A DNA stretch of 64,000 nucleotides from positions 4,907,913 to 4,971,912 of the forward strand of contig OU452240.1 of assembly GCA_911728455.2 (NCBI GenBank), in the 5' to 3' direction. Shown here one piece after another: positions 23,304 to 35,515 of the stretch. The translations under genes were made by a program, and so were the position numbers. Position 1 is the first letter of the stretch. Each line of letters begins with the position of its first letter. Source of the DNA: Marthasterias glacialis. Taxonomy: Eukaryota > Echinodermata > Asteroidea > Forcipulatida > Asteriidae. The notes beneath the pieces were generated by a model. It was given only the letters and a program-made list of their open reading frames with translations. It was not told the origin of the DNA and made no database searches.

Positions 23304-25254
23304 ATGGGCTTTCCAAAAATGCCGGTCTTGGGGCTGCAGAATAAACAGGGAGGATGCCAAGGACCGCGGAGTCAGGACACCCCGATGATGTCCAGTGCAT
23401 ACGGCCATGCCGTGTGTACGTCAACAATAGCCAAGGCCGCTACTTGTGTGCTGAACCGAAGCCAGCAAAAAAAAAAACGCAAAAAAAAGAAGTTGGCAGC
23501 GCCACGGCCAACAACTCCAGAAATAATGGGGCTAGAGAGAAATTTCTTGTACCTGCGGGTAGCTGCAATAGTCCCCTATCCGAAAATCTGGTTTTCCCGG
23601 CCAGCCAGGGCCATCTTCAGCCTTGAAACCACCAGGAAGCGGGTCTGCTCCGAATGCGCTTCAAACGCCTGTCTAATGGCACTTTTGTACACGAAGCTGT
23701 AACAGAGTGGAAACAAGACTTAGCAACGGCTCTATCTCCCAAAGTATTGGCGGGAAACTGACAAGTCTGACACTGTTGGAAAGCTCTGCTCATGGGCTTT
23801 CCAAAAATGCCGGTCTTGGGGCTGCAGGATAAACAGGGAGGATGCCAAGGACCGCGGTGTCAGGACACCCCGATGATGTCCAGTGCATACGGCCATGCTG
23901 TGTGTACGTCAACAATAGCCAAGGCCAAAACATGTGTGATGGACCGATGCCAGCAAAAAAAAAACGCCAAAAAAAGAAGTCGGCAGCGCCACGGCCAATA
24001 ACTCCAGAAATGATGGGGCTTGAGAGAAATTTCTTGTACTTGCAAGTAGCTGCAATAGTCCTCTATCCGAAAATCTGGTTTTTCCGGCCAGCCAGGGCCA
24101 TCTTCAGCCTTGAAACCACCAGGGAGCGGGGCTGCTCCGAATGCGCTTCAAACGCCTGTCTAATGGCACTTTTGTACACGAAGCTGTAACAGAGTGGAAA
24201 CAAGACTTAGCAACGGCTCTATCTCCCAAAGTATTGGCGGGAAACTGACAAGTCTGACACTGTTGGAAAGCTCTGCTCATGGGCTTTCCAAAAATGCCGG
24301 TCTTGGGGCTGCAGGATAAACAGGGAGGATGCCAAGGACCGCGGAGTCAGGACACCCCGATGATGTCCAGTGCATACGGCCATGCTGTGTGTACGTCAAC
24401 AATAGCCAAGGCCAAAACATGTGTGATGGACCGATGCCAGCAAAAAAAAAACGCCAAAAAAAGAAGTCGGCAGCGCCACGGCCAATAACTCCAGAAATGA
24501 TGGGGCTTGAGAGAAATTTCTTGTACTTGCAAGTAGCTGCAATAGTCCTCTATCCGAAAATCTGGTTTTTCCGGCCAGCCAGGGCCATCTTCAGCCTTGA
24601 AACCACCAGGGAGCGGGGCTGCTCCGAATGCGCTTCAAACGCCTGTCTAATGGCACTTTTGTACACGAAGCTGTAACAGAGTGGAAACAAGACTTAGCAA
24701 CGGCTCTATCTCCCAAAGTATTGGCGGGAAACTGACAAGTCTGACACTGTTGGAAAGCTCTGCTCATGGGCTTTCTAAAAATGCCGGTCTTGGGGCTGCA
24801 GGATAAACAGGGAGGATGCCAAGGACCGCGGAGTCAGGACACCCCGAGGATGTCCAGTGCATACGGCCATGCTGTGTGTACGTCAACAATAGCCAAGGCC
24901 GCTACATGTGTGGTGGACCGAAGCGAGCAAAAAAAAAAAACGCCAAAAAAAGAAGTCGGCAGCGCCACGGCCAATAACTCCAGAAATAATGGGGCTAGAG
25001 AGAAATTTCTTGTACCTGCAGGTAGCTGCAATAGTCCTCTATCCGAAAATCTGGTTTTTCCGGCCAGCCAGGGCCATCTTCAGCCTTGAAACCACCAGGG
25101 AGCGGGGCTGCTCCGAATGCGCTTCAAACGCCTGTCTAATGGCACTTTTGTACACGAAGCTGTAACAGAGTGGAAACAAGACTTAGCAACGGCTCTATCT
25201 CCCAAAGTATTGGCGGGAAACTGACAAGTCTGACACTGTTGGAAAGCTCTGCTC
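23304..25254. repeat. Four-monomer HOR block, copy 2 (1,951 bp)
   Basis: Anchors 23304, 23792, 24279 and 24766, each 1,951-1,952 bp after its partner, with the same private markers. One difference is CCGCGGTGTCAGG after 23792. Confidence 0.92.
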
Positions 25255-26725
25255 ATGGGCTTTCCAAAAATGCCGGTCTTGGGGCTGCAGGATAAACAGG
25301 GAGGATGCCAAGGACCGCGGAGTCAGGACACCCCGAGGATGTCCAGTGCATACGGCCATGCTGTGTGTACGTCAACAATAGCAAAGGCCAAAACATGTGT
25401 GATGGACCGAAGCCAGCAAAAAAAAAACCCAGAAAAAACGCAAAATAAAGAAGTCGGCAGCGCCACGGCCAATAACTCCAGAAATGATGGGGCTTGAGAG
25501 GAATTTCTTGTACTTGCAAGTAGCTGCAATAGTCCTCTATCTGAAAATCTGGTTTTCCCGGCCAGCCAGGGCCATCTTCAGCCTTGAAACCACCAGGGAG
25601 CGGGGCTGCTCCGAATGCGCTTCAAACGCCTGTCTAATGGCACTTTTGTACACGAAGCTGTAACAGAGTGGAAACAAGACTTAGCAACGGCTCTATCTCC
25701 CAAAGTATTGGCGGGAAACTGACAAGTCTGTTACTGTTGGAAAGCTCTGCTCATGGGCTTTCCAAAAATGCCGGTCTTGGGGCTGCAGGATAAACAGGGA
25801 GGATGCCAAGGACCGCGGAGTCAGGACACCCCGAGGATGTCCAGTGCATACGGCCATGCTGTGTGTACGTCAACAATAGCCAAGGCCGCTACATGTGTGA
25901 TGGACCGAAGCCAGCAAAAAAAAAAGCCAAAAAAAGAAGTCGGCAGCGCCACGGCCAATAACTCCAGAAATAATGGGGCTAGAGAGAAATTTCTTGTACC
26001 TGCAGGTAGCTGCAATAGTCCTCTATCCGAAAATCTGGTTTTCCCGGCCAGCCAGGGCCATCTTCAGCATTGAAACCACCAGGGAGCGGGGCTGTTCCGA
26101 ATGCGCTTCAAACGCCTGTCTAAGGGCACTTTTGTACACGAAGCTGTAACAGAGTGGAAACAAGACTTAGCAACGGCTCTATCTCCCAAAGTATTGGCGG
26201 GAAACTGACAAGTCTGACACTGTTGGAAAGCTCTGCTCATGGGCTTTCCAAATATGCCGGTCTTGGGGCTGCAGGATAAACAGGGAGGATGCCAAGGACC
26301 GCGGAGTCAGGACACCCCAAGGATGTCCAGTGCATACGGCCATGCTGTGTGTACGTCAACAATAGACAAGGCCGCTACAGGTGTGATGGACCAAAGCCAG
26401 GAAAAAAAAAACGCCAAAAAAAGAAGTCGGCAGCGCCACGGCCAATAACTCCAGAAATAATGGGGCTAGAGAGAAATTTCTTGTACCTGCAGGTAGCTGC
26501 AATATTCCTCTATCCGAAAATCTGGTTTTCCCGGCCAGCCAGGGCCATCTTCAGCCTTGAAACCACCAGGGAGCGGGGCTGCTCCGAATGCGCTTCAAAC
26601 GCCTGTCTAATGGCACTTTTGTACACGAAGCTGTAACAGAGTGGAAACAAGACTTAGCAACGGCTCTATCTCCCAAAGTATTGGCGGGAAACTGACAAGT
26701 CTGACACTGTTGGAAAGCTCTGCTC
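25255..26725. repeat. Transitional monomers (anchors 25255, 25753, 26239)
   Basis: Lengths 498, 486 and 487 bp. The first is C type with a long A-tract and GCAAAATAAAG. The second has GTCTGTTACTG before it, CAGCATTGAAACC and CTAAGGGCAC. The third has CAAATATGCC, ATAGACAAGG, CTACAGGTGTG and CCAAAGCCAGG. The second and third are the types also found at 31636-32607 and 33576-34547. Confidence 0.85.
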
Positions 26726-29321
26726 ATGGGCTTTCCAAAAATGCCGGTCTTGGGGCTGCAGGATAAACAGGGAGGATGCCAAGGACCGCGGAGTCAGGAC
26801 ACCCCGAGGATGTCCAGTGCATACGGCCATGATGTGTGTACGTCAACAATAGCCAAGGCCGCTAAATGTGCGATGGACCGAAGCGAGCAACAACAAAAAA
26901 ACGCCAAAAAAAGAAGTCGGCAGCGCCACGGCCAATAACTCCAGAAATAATGGGGCTAGAGAGAAATTTCTTGTACCTGCAGGTAGCTGCAATAGTCCTC
27001 TATCCGAAAATCTGGTTTTTCCGGCCAGCCAGGGCCATCTTCAGCCTTGAAACCACCAGGGAGCGGGGCTGCTCCGAATGCGCTTCAAACGCCTGTCTAA
27101 TGGCACTTTTGTACACGAAGCTGTAACAGAGTGGAAACAAGACTTAACAACGGCTCTATCTCCCAAAGTATTGGCGGTAAACTGGCAAGTCTGACACTGT
27201 TGGAAAGCTCTGCTCATGGGCTTTCCGAAAATGCTGGTCTTGGGGCTGCAGAATAAATAGGGAGGATGCCAAGGACCGCGGAGTCAGGACACCCCGATGA
27301 TGTTCAGTGCATACAGCCATGCTGTGTGTACGTCAACAATAGCCAAGCCCGCTACATGTGTGCTGAACCGAAGCCAGCAAAAAAAAAAAACAGAAAAAAC
27401 GCAAAATAAAGAAGTCGGCAGCGCCACGGCCAATAACTCCAGAAATGATGGGGCTTGAGAGGAATTTCTTGTACTTGCAAGTAGCTGCAATAGTCCTCTA
27501 TCTGAAAATCTGGTTTTCCCGGCCAGCCAGGGCCATCTTCAGCCTTGAAACCACCAGGGAGCGGGGCTGCTCCGAATGCGCTTCAAACGCCTGTCTAATG
27601 GCACTTTTGTACACGAAGCTGTAACAGAGTGGAAACAAGACTTAGCAACGGCTCTATCTCCCAAAGTATTGGCGGGAAACTGACAAGTCTGACACTGTTG
27701 GAAAGCTCTGCTCATGGGCTTTCCAAAATTGCCGGTCTTGGGGCTGCAGGATAAACAGGGAGGATGCCAAGAACCGCAGAGTCAGGACACCCCGATGATG
27801 TCCAGTGCATACGGCCATGCTGTGTGTACGTCAACAATAGCCAAGCCCGCTACATGTGTGCTGAACCGAAGCCAGCAAAAAAAACAGAAAAAACGCAAAA
27901 AAAAGAAGTCGGCAGCGCCACGGCCAATAACTCCAGAAATAATGGGGCTAGAGAGGAATTTCTTGTACCTGCGGGTAGCTGCAATATTCCTCTATCCGAA
28001 AATCTGGTTTTACCGGCCAGCCAGGGCCATCTTCAGCCTTGAAACCACCATTGAGCGGGGCTGCTCCGAATGCGCTTCAAACGCCTGTCTAATGGCACTT
28101 TTGTACACGAAGCTGTAACAGAGTGGAAACAAGACTTAACAACGGCTCTATCTCCCAAAGTATTGGCGGGAAACTGACAAGTCTGACACTGTTGGAAAGC
28201 TCTGCTCATGGGCTTTCCAAAAATGCCGGTCTTGGGGCTGCAGAATAAACAGGGAGGATGCCAAGGACCGCGGAGTCAGGACACCCCGATGATGTCCAGT
28301 GCATACGGCCATGCTGTGTGTACGTCAACAATAGCCAAGCTGGCTACATGTGTGATGGACCGATGCCAGCAAAAAAAAAAACGCCAAAAAAAGAAGTCGG
28401 CAGCGCCACGGCCAATAACTCCAGAAATAATGGGGCTAGAGAGAAATTTCTTGTACCTGCAGGTAGCTGCAATATTCCTCTATCCGAAAATCTGGTTTTC
28501 CCGGCCAGCCAGGGCCATCTTCAGCCTTGAAACCACCAGGGAGCGGGGCTGCTCCGAATGCGCTTCAAACGCCTGTCTAATGGCACTTTTGTACACGAAG
28601 CTGTAACAGAGTGGAAACAAGACTTAGCAACGGCTCTATCTCCCAAAGTATTGGCGGGAAACTGACAAGTCTGTTACTGTTGGAAAGCTCTGCTCATGGG
28701 CTTTCCAAAAATGCCGGTCTTGGGGCTGCAGGATAAACAGGGAGGATGCCAAGGACCGCGGAGTCAGGACACCCCGAGGATGTCCAGTGCATACGGCCAT
28801 GCTGTGTGTACGTCAACAATAGCCAAGGCCGCTACATGTGTGATGGACCGAAGCCAGCAAAAAAAAAGCCAAAAAAAGAAGTCGGCAGCGCCACGGCCAA
28901 TAACTCCAGAAATAATGGGGCTAGAGAGAAATTTCTTGTACCTGCAGGTAGCTGCAATAGTCCTCTATCCGAAAATCTGGTTTTCCCGGCCAGCCAGGGC
29001 CATCTTCAGCATTGAAACCACCAGGGAGCGGGGCTGCTCCGAATGCGCTTCAAACGCCTGTCTAAGGGCACTTTTGTACACGAAGCTGTAACAGAGTGGA
29101 AACAAGACTTAGCAACGGCTCTATCTCCCAGAGTATTGGCGGGAAACTGACAAGTCTGACACTGTTGGAAAGCTCTGCTCATGGGCTTTCCAAATATGCC
29201 GGTCTTGGGGCTGCAGGATAAACAGGGAGGATGCCAAGGACCGCGGAGTCAGGACACCCCAAGGATGTCCAGTGCATACGGCCATGCTGTGTGTACGTCA
29301 ACAATAGACAAGGCCGCTACA
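26612..29321. repeat. Hexameric HOR, copy 1 of a 2,710 bp identical pair
   Basis: Covers anchors 26726, 27216, 27714, 28208, 28696 and 29181 (in part). Comparing it position by position with the copy 2,940 bp downstream, I found no difference from 26612 to 29321. It includes rare markers: CAACAACAAAAAAACGCC, GGCGGTAAACTGGC, AATAAATAGGG, CCAAAATTGCC, CCAAGAACCGC and ACCATTGAGC. Confidence 0.93.
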
Positions 29322-29551
29322 TGTGTGATGGACCGAAGCCAGCAAAAAAAAAGCCAAAAAAAGAAGTCGGCAGCGCCACGGCCAATAACTCCAGAAATAA
29401 TGGGGCTAGAGAGAAATTTCTTGTACCTGCAGGTAGCTGCAATAGTCCTCTATCCGAAAATCTGGTTTTCCCGGCCAGCCAGGGCCATCTTCAGCATTGA
29501 AACCACCAGGGAGCGGGGCTGCTCCGAATGCGCTTCAAACGCCTGTCTAAG
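29322..29551. repeat. Patch copied from the neighbouring monomer (~230 bp)
   Basis: Inside the monomer at 29181 the first part matches the monomers at 26239 and 32121, but this segment has the alternative base at every site that distinguishes them (CTACATG, CCGAAGCC, AGCAAAA, the A-tract, AATAGTCC, AGCATTG, AAGGGC). In each case it agrees with the monomer just upstream (28696). The flanks on both sides return to the hexamer pattern. This is the signature of gene conversion or a double exchange. Confidence 0.85.
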
Positions 29552-32261
29552 GGCACTTTTGTACACGAAGCTGTAACAGAGTGGAAACAAGACTTAGCAA
29601 CGGCTCTATCTCCCAAAGTATTGGCGGGAAACTGACAAGTCTGACACTGTTGGAAAGCTCTGCTCATGGGCTTTCCAAAAATGCCGGTCTTGGGGCTGCA
29701 GGATAAACAGGGAGGATGCCAAGGACCGCGGAGTCAGGACACCCCGAGGATGTCCAGTGCATACGGCCATGATGTGTGTACGTCAACAATAGCCAAGGCC
29801 GCTAAATGTGCGATGGACCGAAGCGAGCAACAACAAAAAAACGCCAAAAAAAGAAGTCGGCAGCGCCACGGCCAATAACTCCAGAAATAATGGGGCTAGA
29901 GAGAAATTTCTTGTACCTGCAGGTAGCTGCAATAGTCCTCTATCCGAAAATCTGGTTTTTCCGGCCAGCCAGGGCCATCTTCAGCCTTGAAACCACCAGG
30001 GAGCGGGGCTGCTCCGAATGCGCTTCAAACGCCTGTCTAATGGCACTTTTGTACACGAAGCTGTAACAGAGTGGAAACAAGACTTAACAACGGCTCTATC
30101 TCCCAAAGTATTGGCGGTAAACTGGCAAGTCTGACACTGTTGGAAAGCTCTGCTCATGGGCTTTCCGAAAATGCTGGTCTTGGGGCTGCAGAATAAATAG
30201 GGAGGATGCCAAGGACCGCGGAGTCAGGACACCCCGATGATGTTCAGTGCATACAGCCATGCTGTGTGTACGTCAACAATAGCCAAGCCCGCTACATGTG
30301 TGCTGAACCGAAGCCAGCAAAAAAAAAAAACAGAAAAAACGCAAAATAAAGAAGTCGGCAGCGCCACGGCCAATAACTCCAGAAATGATGGGGCTTGAGA
30401 GGAATTTCTTGTACTTGCAAGTAGCTGCAATAGTCCTCTATCTGAAAATCTGGTTTTCCCGGCCAGCCAGGGCCATCTTCAGCCTTGAAACCACCAGGGA
30501 GCGGGGCTGCTCCGAATGCGCTTCAAACGCCTGTCTAATGGCACTTTTGTACACGAAGCTGTAACAGAGTGGAAACAAGACTTAGCAACGGCTCTATCTC
30601 CCAAAGTATTGGCGGGAAACTGACAAGTCTGACACTGTTGGAAAGCTCTGCTCATGGGCTTTCCAAAATTGCCGGTCTTGGGGCTGCAGGATAAACAGGG
30701 AGGATGCCAAGAACCGCAGAGTCAGGACACCCCGATGATGTCCAGTGCATACGGCCATGCTGTGTGTACGTCAACAATAGCCAAGCCCGCTACATGTGTG
30801 CTGAACCGAAGCCAGCAAAAAAAACAGAAAAAACGCAAAAAAAAGAAGTCGGCAGCGCCACGGCCAATAACTCCAGAAATAATGGGGCTAGAGAGGAATT
30901 TCTTGTACCTGCGGGTAGCTGCAATATTCCTCTATCCGAAAATCTGGTTTTACCGGCCAGCCAGGGCCATCTTCAGCCTTGAAACCACCATTGAGCGGGG
31001 CTGCTCCGAATGCGCTTCAAACGCCTGTCTAATGGCACTTTTGTACACGAAGCTGTAACAGAGTGGAAACAAGACTTAACAACGGCTCTATCTCCCAAAG
31101 TATTGGCGGGAAACTGACAAGTCTGACACTGTTGGAAAGCTCTGCTCATGGGCTTTCCAAAAATGCCGGTCTTGGGGCTGCAGAATAAACAGGGAGGATG
31201 CCAAGGACCGCGGAGTCAGGACACCCCGATGATGTCCAGTGCATACGGCCATGCTGTGTGTACGTCAACAATAGCCAAGCTGGCTACATGTGTGATGGAC
31301 CGATGCCAGCAAAAAAAAAAACGCCAAAAAAAGAAGTCGGCAGCGCCACGGCCAATAACTCCAGAAATAATGGGGCTAGAGAGAAATTTCTTGTACCTGC
31401 AGGTAGCTGCAATATTCCTCTATCCGAAAATCTGGTTTTCCCGGCCAGCCAGGGCCATCTTCAGCCTTGAAACCACCAGGGAGCGGGGCTGCTCCGAATG
31501 CGCTTCAAACGCCTGTCTAATGGCACTTTTGTACACGAAGCTGTAACAGAGTGGAAACAAGACTTAGCAACGGCTCTATCTCCCAAAGTATTGGCGGGAA
31601 ACTGACAAGTCTGTTACTGTTGGAAAGCTCTGCTCATGGGCTTTCCAAAAATGCCGGTCTTGGGGCTGCAGGATAAACAGGGAGGATGCCAAGGACCGCG
31701 GAGTCAGGACACCCCGAGGATGTCCAGTGCATACGGCCATGCTGTGTGTACGTCAACAATAGCCAAGGCCGCTACATGTGTGATGGACCGAAGCCAGCAA
31801 AAAAAAAGCCAAAAAAAGAAGTCGGCAGCGCCACGGCCAATAACTCCAGAAATAATGGGGCTAGAGAGAAATTTCTTGTACCTGCAGGTAGCTGCAATAG
31901 TCCTCTATCCGAAAATCTGGTTTTCCCGGCCAGCCAGGGCCATCTTCAGCATTGAAACCACCAGGGAGCGGGGCTGCTCCGAATGCGCTTCAAACGCCTG
32001 TCTAAGGGCACTTTTGTACACGAAGCTGTAACAGAGTGGAAACAAGACTTAGCAACGGCTCTATCTCCCAGAGTATTGGCGGGAAACTGACAAGTCTGAC
32101 ACTGTTGGAAAGCTCTGCTCATGGGCTTTCCAAATATGCCGGTCTTGGGGCTGCAGGATAAACAGGGAGGATGCCAAGGACCGCGGAGTCAGGACACCCC
32201 AAGGATGTCCAGTGCATACGGCCATGCTGTGTGTACGTCAACAATAGACAAGGCCGCTACA
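29552..32261. repeat. Hexameric HOR, copy 2 of the 2,710 bp identical pair
   Basis: Covers anchors 29666, 30156, 30654, 31148, 31636 and the first part of 32121. Identical by eye to 26612-29321, including A-run lengths. Identity ends at 32262, where this copy has AGGTGTG and the other ATGTGTG. Confidence 0.93.
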
Positions 32262-33575
32262 GGTGTGATGGACCAAAGCCAGGAAAAAAAAAACGCCAAA
32301 AAAAGAAGTCGGCAGCGCCACGGCCAATAACTCCAGAAATAATGGGGCTAGAGAGAAATTTCTTGTACCTGCAGGTAGCTGCAATATTCCTCTATCCGAA
32401 AATCTGGTTTTCCCGGCCAGCCAGGGCCATCTTCAGCCTTGAAACCACCAGGGAGCGGGGCTGCTCCGAATGCGCTTCAAACGCCTGTCTAATGGCACTT
32501 TTGTACACGAAGCTGTAACAGAGTGGAAACAAGACTTAGCAACGGCTCTATCTCCCAAAGTATTGGCGGGAAACTGACAAGTCTGTTACTGTTGGAAAGC
32601 TCTGCTCATGGGCTTTCCAAAAATGCCGGTCTTGGGGCTGCAGGATAAACAGGGAGGATGCCAAGGACCGCGGAGTCAGGACACCCCGAGGATGTCCAGT
32701 GCATACGGCCATGCTGTGTGTACGTCAACAATAGCCAAGGCCAAAACATGTGTGATGGACCGAAGCCAGCAAAAAAAAGCCAAAAAAAGAAGTCGGCAGC
32801 GCAACGGCCAATAACTCCAGCAATAATGGGGCTAGAGAGAAATTTCTTGTACCTGCAGGTAGCTGCAATAGTCCTCTATCCGAAAATCTGGTTTTCCCGG
32901 CCATCCAGGGCCATCTTCAGCCTTGAAACCACCAGGGAGCGGGGCTGCTCCGTATGCGCTTCAAACGCCTGTCTAATGGCACTTTTGTACACGAAGCTGT
33001 AACAGAGTGGAAACAAGACTTAGCAACGGCTCTATCTCCCAAAGTATTGGCGGGAAACTGACAAGTCTGACACTGTTGGAAAGCTCTGCTCATGGGCTTT
33101 CCAAAATTGCCGGTCTTGGGGCTGCAGGATAAACAGGGAGGATGCCAAGGACCGCGGAGTCAGGACACCCCGAGGATGTCCAGTGCATACGGCCATGCTG
33201 TGTGTACGTCAACAATAGCCAAGGCCAAAACATGTGTGATGGACCGAAGCCAGCAAAAAAAAGCCAAAAAAAGAAGTCGGCAGCGCAACGGCCAATAACT
33301 CCAGCAATAATGGGGCTAGAGAGAAATTTCTTGTACCTGCAGGTAGCTGCAATAGTCCTCTATCCGAAAATCTGGTTTTCCCGGCCATCCAGGGCCATCT
33401 TCAGCCTTGAAACCACCAGGGAGCGGGGCTGCTCCGAATGCGCTTCAAACGCCTGTCTAATGGCACTTTTGTACACGAAGCTGTAACAGAGTGGAAACAA
33501 GACTTAGCAACGGCTCTATCTCCCAAAGTATTGGCGGGAAACTGACAAGTCTGTTACTGTTGGAAAGCTCTGCTC
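31636..33575. repeat. Four-monomer block, copy 1 (1,940 bp), overlapping the hexamer
   Basis: Anchors 31636, 32121, 32608 and 33092. The last two are 484 bp monomers with the C cassette and a short A-tract, GCGCAACGG, CCAGCAATAATGG and CGGCCATCCAGG. The next 1,940 bp repeats the order. The first two monomers also belong to the second hexamer copy, so two duplications of different size overlap. Confidence 0.9.
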
Positions 33576-35515
33576 ATGGGCTTTCCAAAAATGCCGGTCT
33601 TGGGGCTGCAGGATAAACAGGGAGGATGCCAAGGACCGCGGAGTCAGGACACCCCGAGGATGTCCAGTGCATACGGCCATGCTGTGTGTACGTCAACAAT
33701 AGCCAAGGCCGCTACATGTGTGATGGACCGAAGCCAGCAAAAAAAAAGCCAAAAAAAGAAGTCGGCAGCGCCACGGCCAATAACTCCAGAAATAATGGGG
33801 CTAGAGAGAAATTTCTTGTACCTGCAGGTAGCTGCAATAGTCCTCTATCCGAAAATCTGGTTTTCCCGGCCAGCCAGGGCCATCTTCAGCATTGAAACCA
33901 CCAGGGAGCGGGGCTGCTCCGAATGCGCTTCAAACGCCTGTCTAAGGGCACTTTTGTACACGAAGCTGTAACAGAGTGGAAACAAGACTTAGCAACGGCT
34001 CTATCTCCCAGAGTATTGGCGGGAAACTGACAAGTCTGACACTGTTGGAAAGCTCTGCTCATGGGCTTTCCAAATATGCCGGTCTTGGGGCTGCAGGATA
34101 AACAGGGAGGATGCCAAGGACCGCGGAGTCAGGACACCCCAAGGATGTCCAGTGCATACGGCCATGCTGTGTGTACGTCAACAATAGACAAGGCCGCTAC
34201 AGGTGTGATGGACCAAAGCCAGGAAAAAAAAAACGCCAAAAAAAGAAGTCGGCAGCGCCACGGCCAATAACTCCAGAAATAATGGGGCTAGAGAGAAATT
34301 TCTTGTACCTGCAGGTAGCTGCAATATTCCTCTATCCGAAAATCTGGTTTTCCCGGCCAGCCAGGGCCATCTTCAGCCTTGAAACCACCAGGGAGCGGGG
34401 CTGCTCCGAATGCGCTTCAAACGCCTGTCTAATGGCACTTTTGTACACGAAGCTGTAACAGAGTGGAAACAAGACTTAGCAACGGCTCTATCTCCCAAAG
34501 TATTGGCGGGAAACTGACAAGTCTGTTACTGTTGGAAAGCTCTGCTCATGGGCTTTCCAAAAATGCCGGTCTTGGGGCTGCAGGATAAACAGGGAGGATG
34601 CCAAGGACCGCGGAGTCAGGACACCCCGAGGATGTCCAGTGCATACGGCCATGCTGTGTGTACGTCAACAATAGCCAAGGCCAAAACATGTGTGATGGAC
34701 CGAAGCCAGCAAAAAAAAGCCAAAAAAAGAAGTCGGCAGCGCAACGGCCAATAACTCCAGCAATAATGGGGCTAGAGAGAAATTTCTTGTACCTGCAGGT
34801 AGCTGCAATAGTCCTCTATCCGAAAATCTGGTTTTCCCGGCCATCCAGGGCCATCTTCAGCCTTGAAACCACCAGGGAGCGGGGCTGCTCCGAATGCGCT
34901 TCAAACGCCTGTCTAATGGCACTTTTGTACACGAAGCTGTAACAGAGTGGAAACAAGACTTAGCAACGGCTCTATCTCCCAAAGTATTGGCGGGAAACTG
35001 ACAAGTCTGACACTGTTGGAAAGCTCTGCTCATGGGCTTTCCAAAATTGCCGGTCTTGGGGCTGCAGGATAAACAGGGAGGATGCCAAGGACCGCGGAGT
35101 CAGGACACCCCGAGGATGTCCAGTGCATACGGCCATGCTGTGTGTACGTCAACAATAGCCAAGGCCAAAACATGTGTGATGGACCGAAGCCAGCAAAAAA
35201 AAGCCAAAAAAAGAAGTCGGCAGCGCAACGGCCAATAACTCCAGCAATAATGGGGCTAGAGAGAAATTTCTTGTACCTGCAGGTAGCTGCAATAGTCCTC
35301 TATCCGAAAATCTGGTTTTCCCGGCCATCCAGGGCCATCTTCAGCCTTGAAACCACCAGGGAGCGGGGCTGCTCCGAATGCGCTTCAAACGCCTGTCTAA
35401 TGGCACTTTTGTACACGAAGCTGTAACAGAGTGGAAACAAGACTTAGCAACGGCTCTATCTCCCAAAGTATTGGCGGGAAACTGACAAGTCTGACACTGT
35501 TGGAAAGCTCTGCTC
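33576..35515. repeat. Four-monomer block, copy 2 (1,940 bp)
   Basis: Anchors 33576, 34061, 34548 and 35032, each exactly 1,940 bp after its partner. One difference is CGAATGCGC near 34892 against CGTATGCGC near 32952. Confidence 0.92.
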
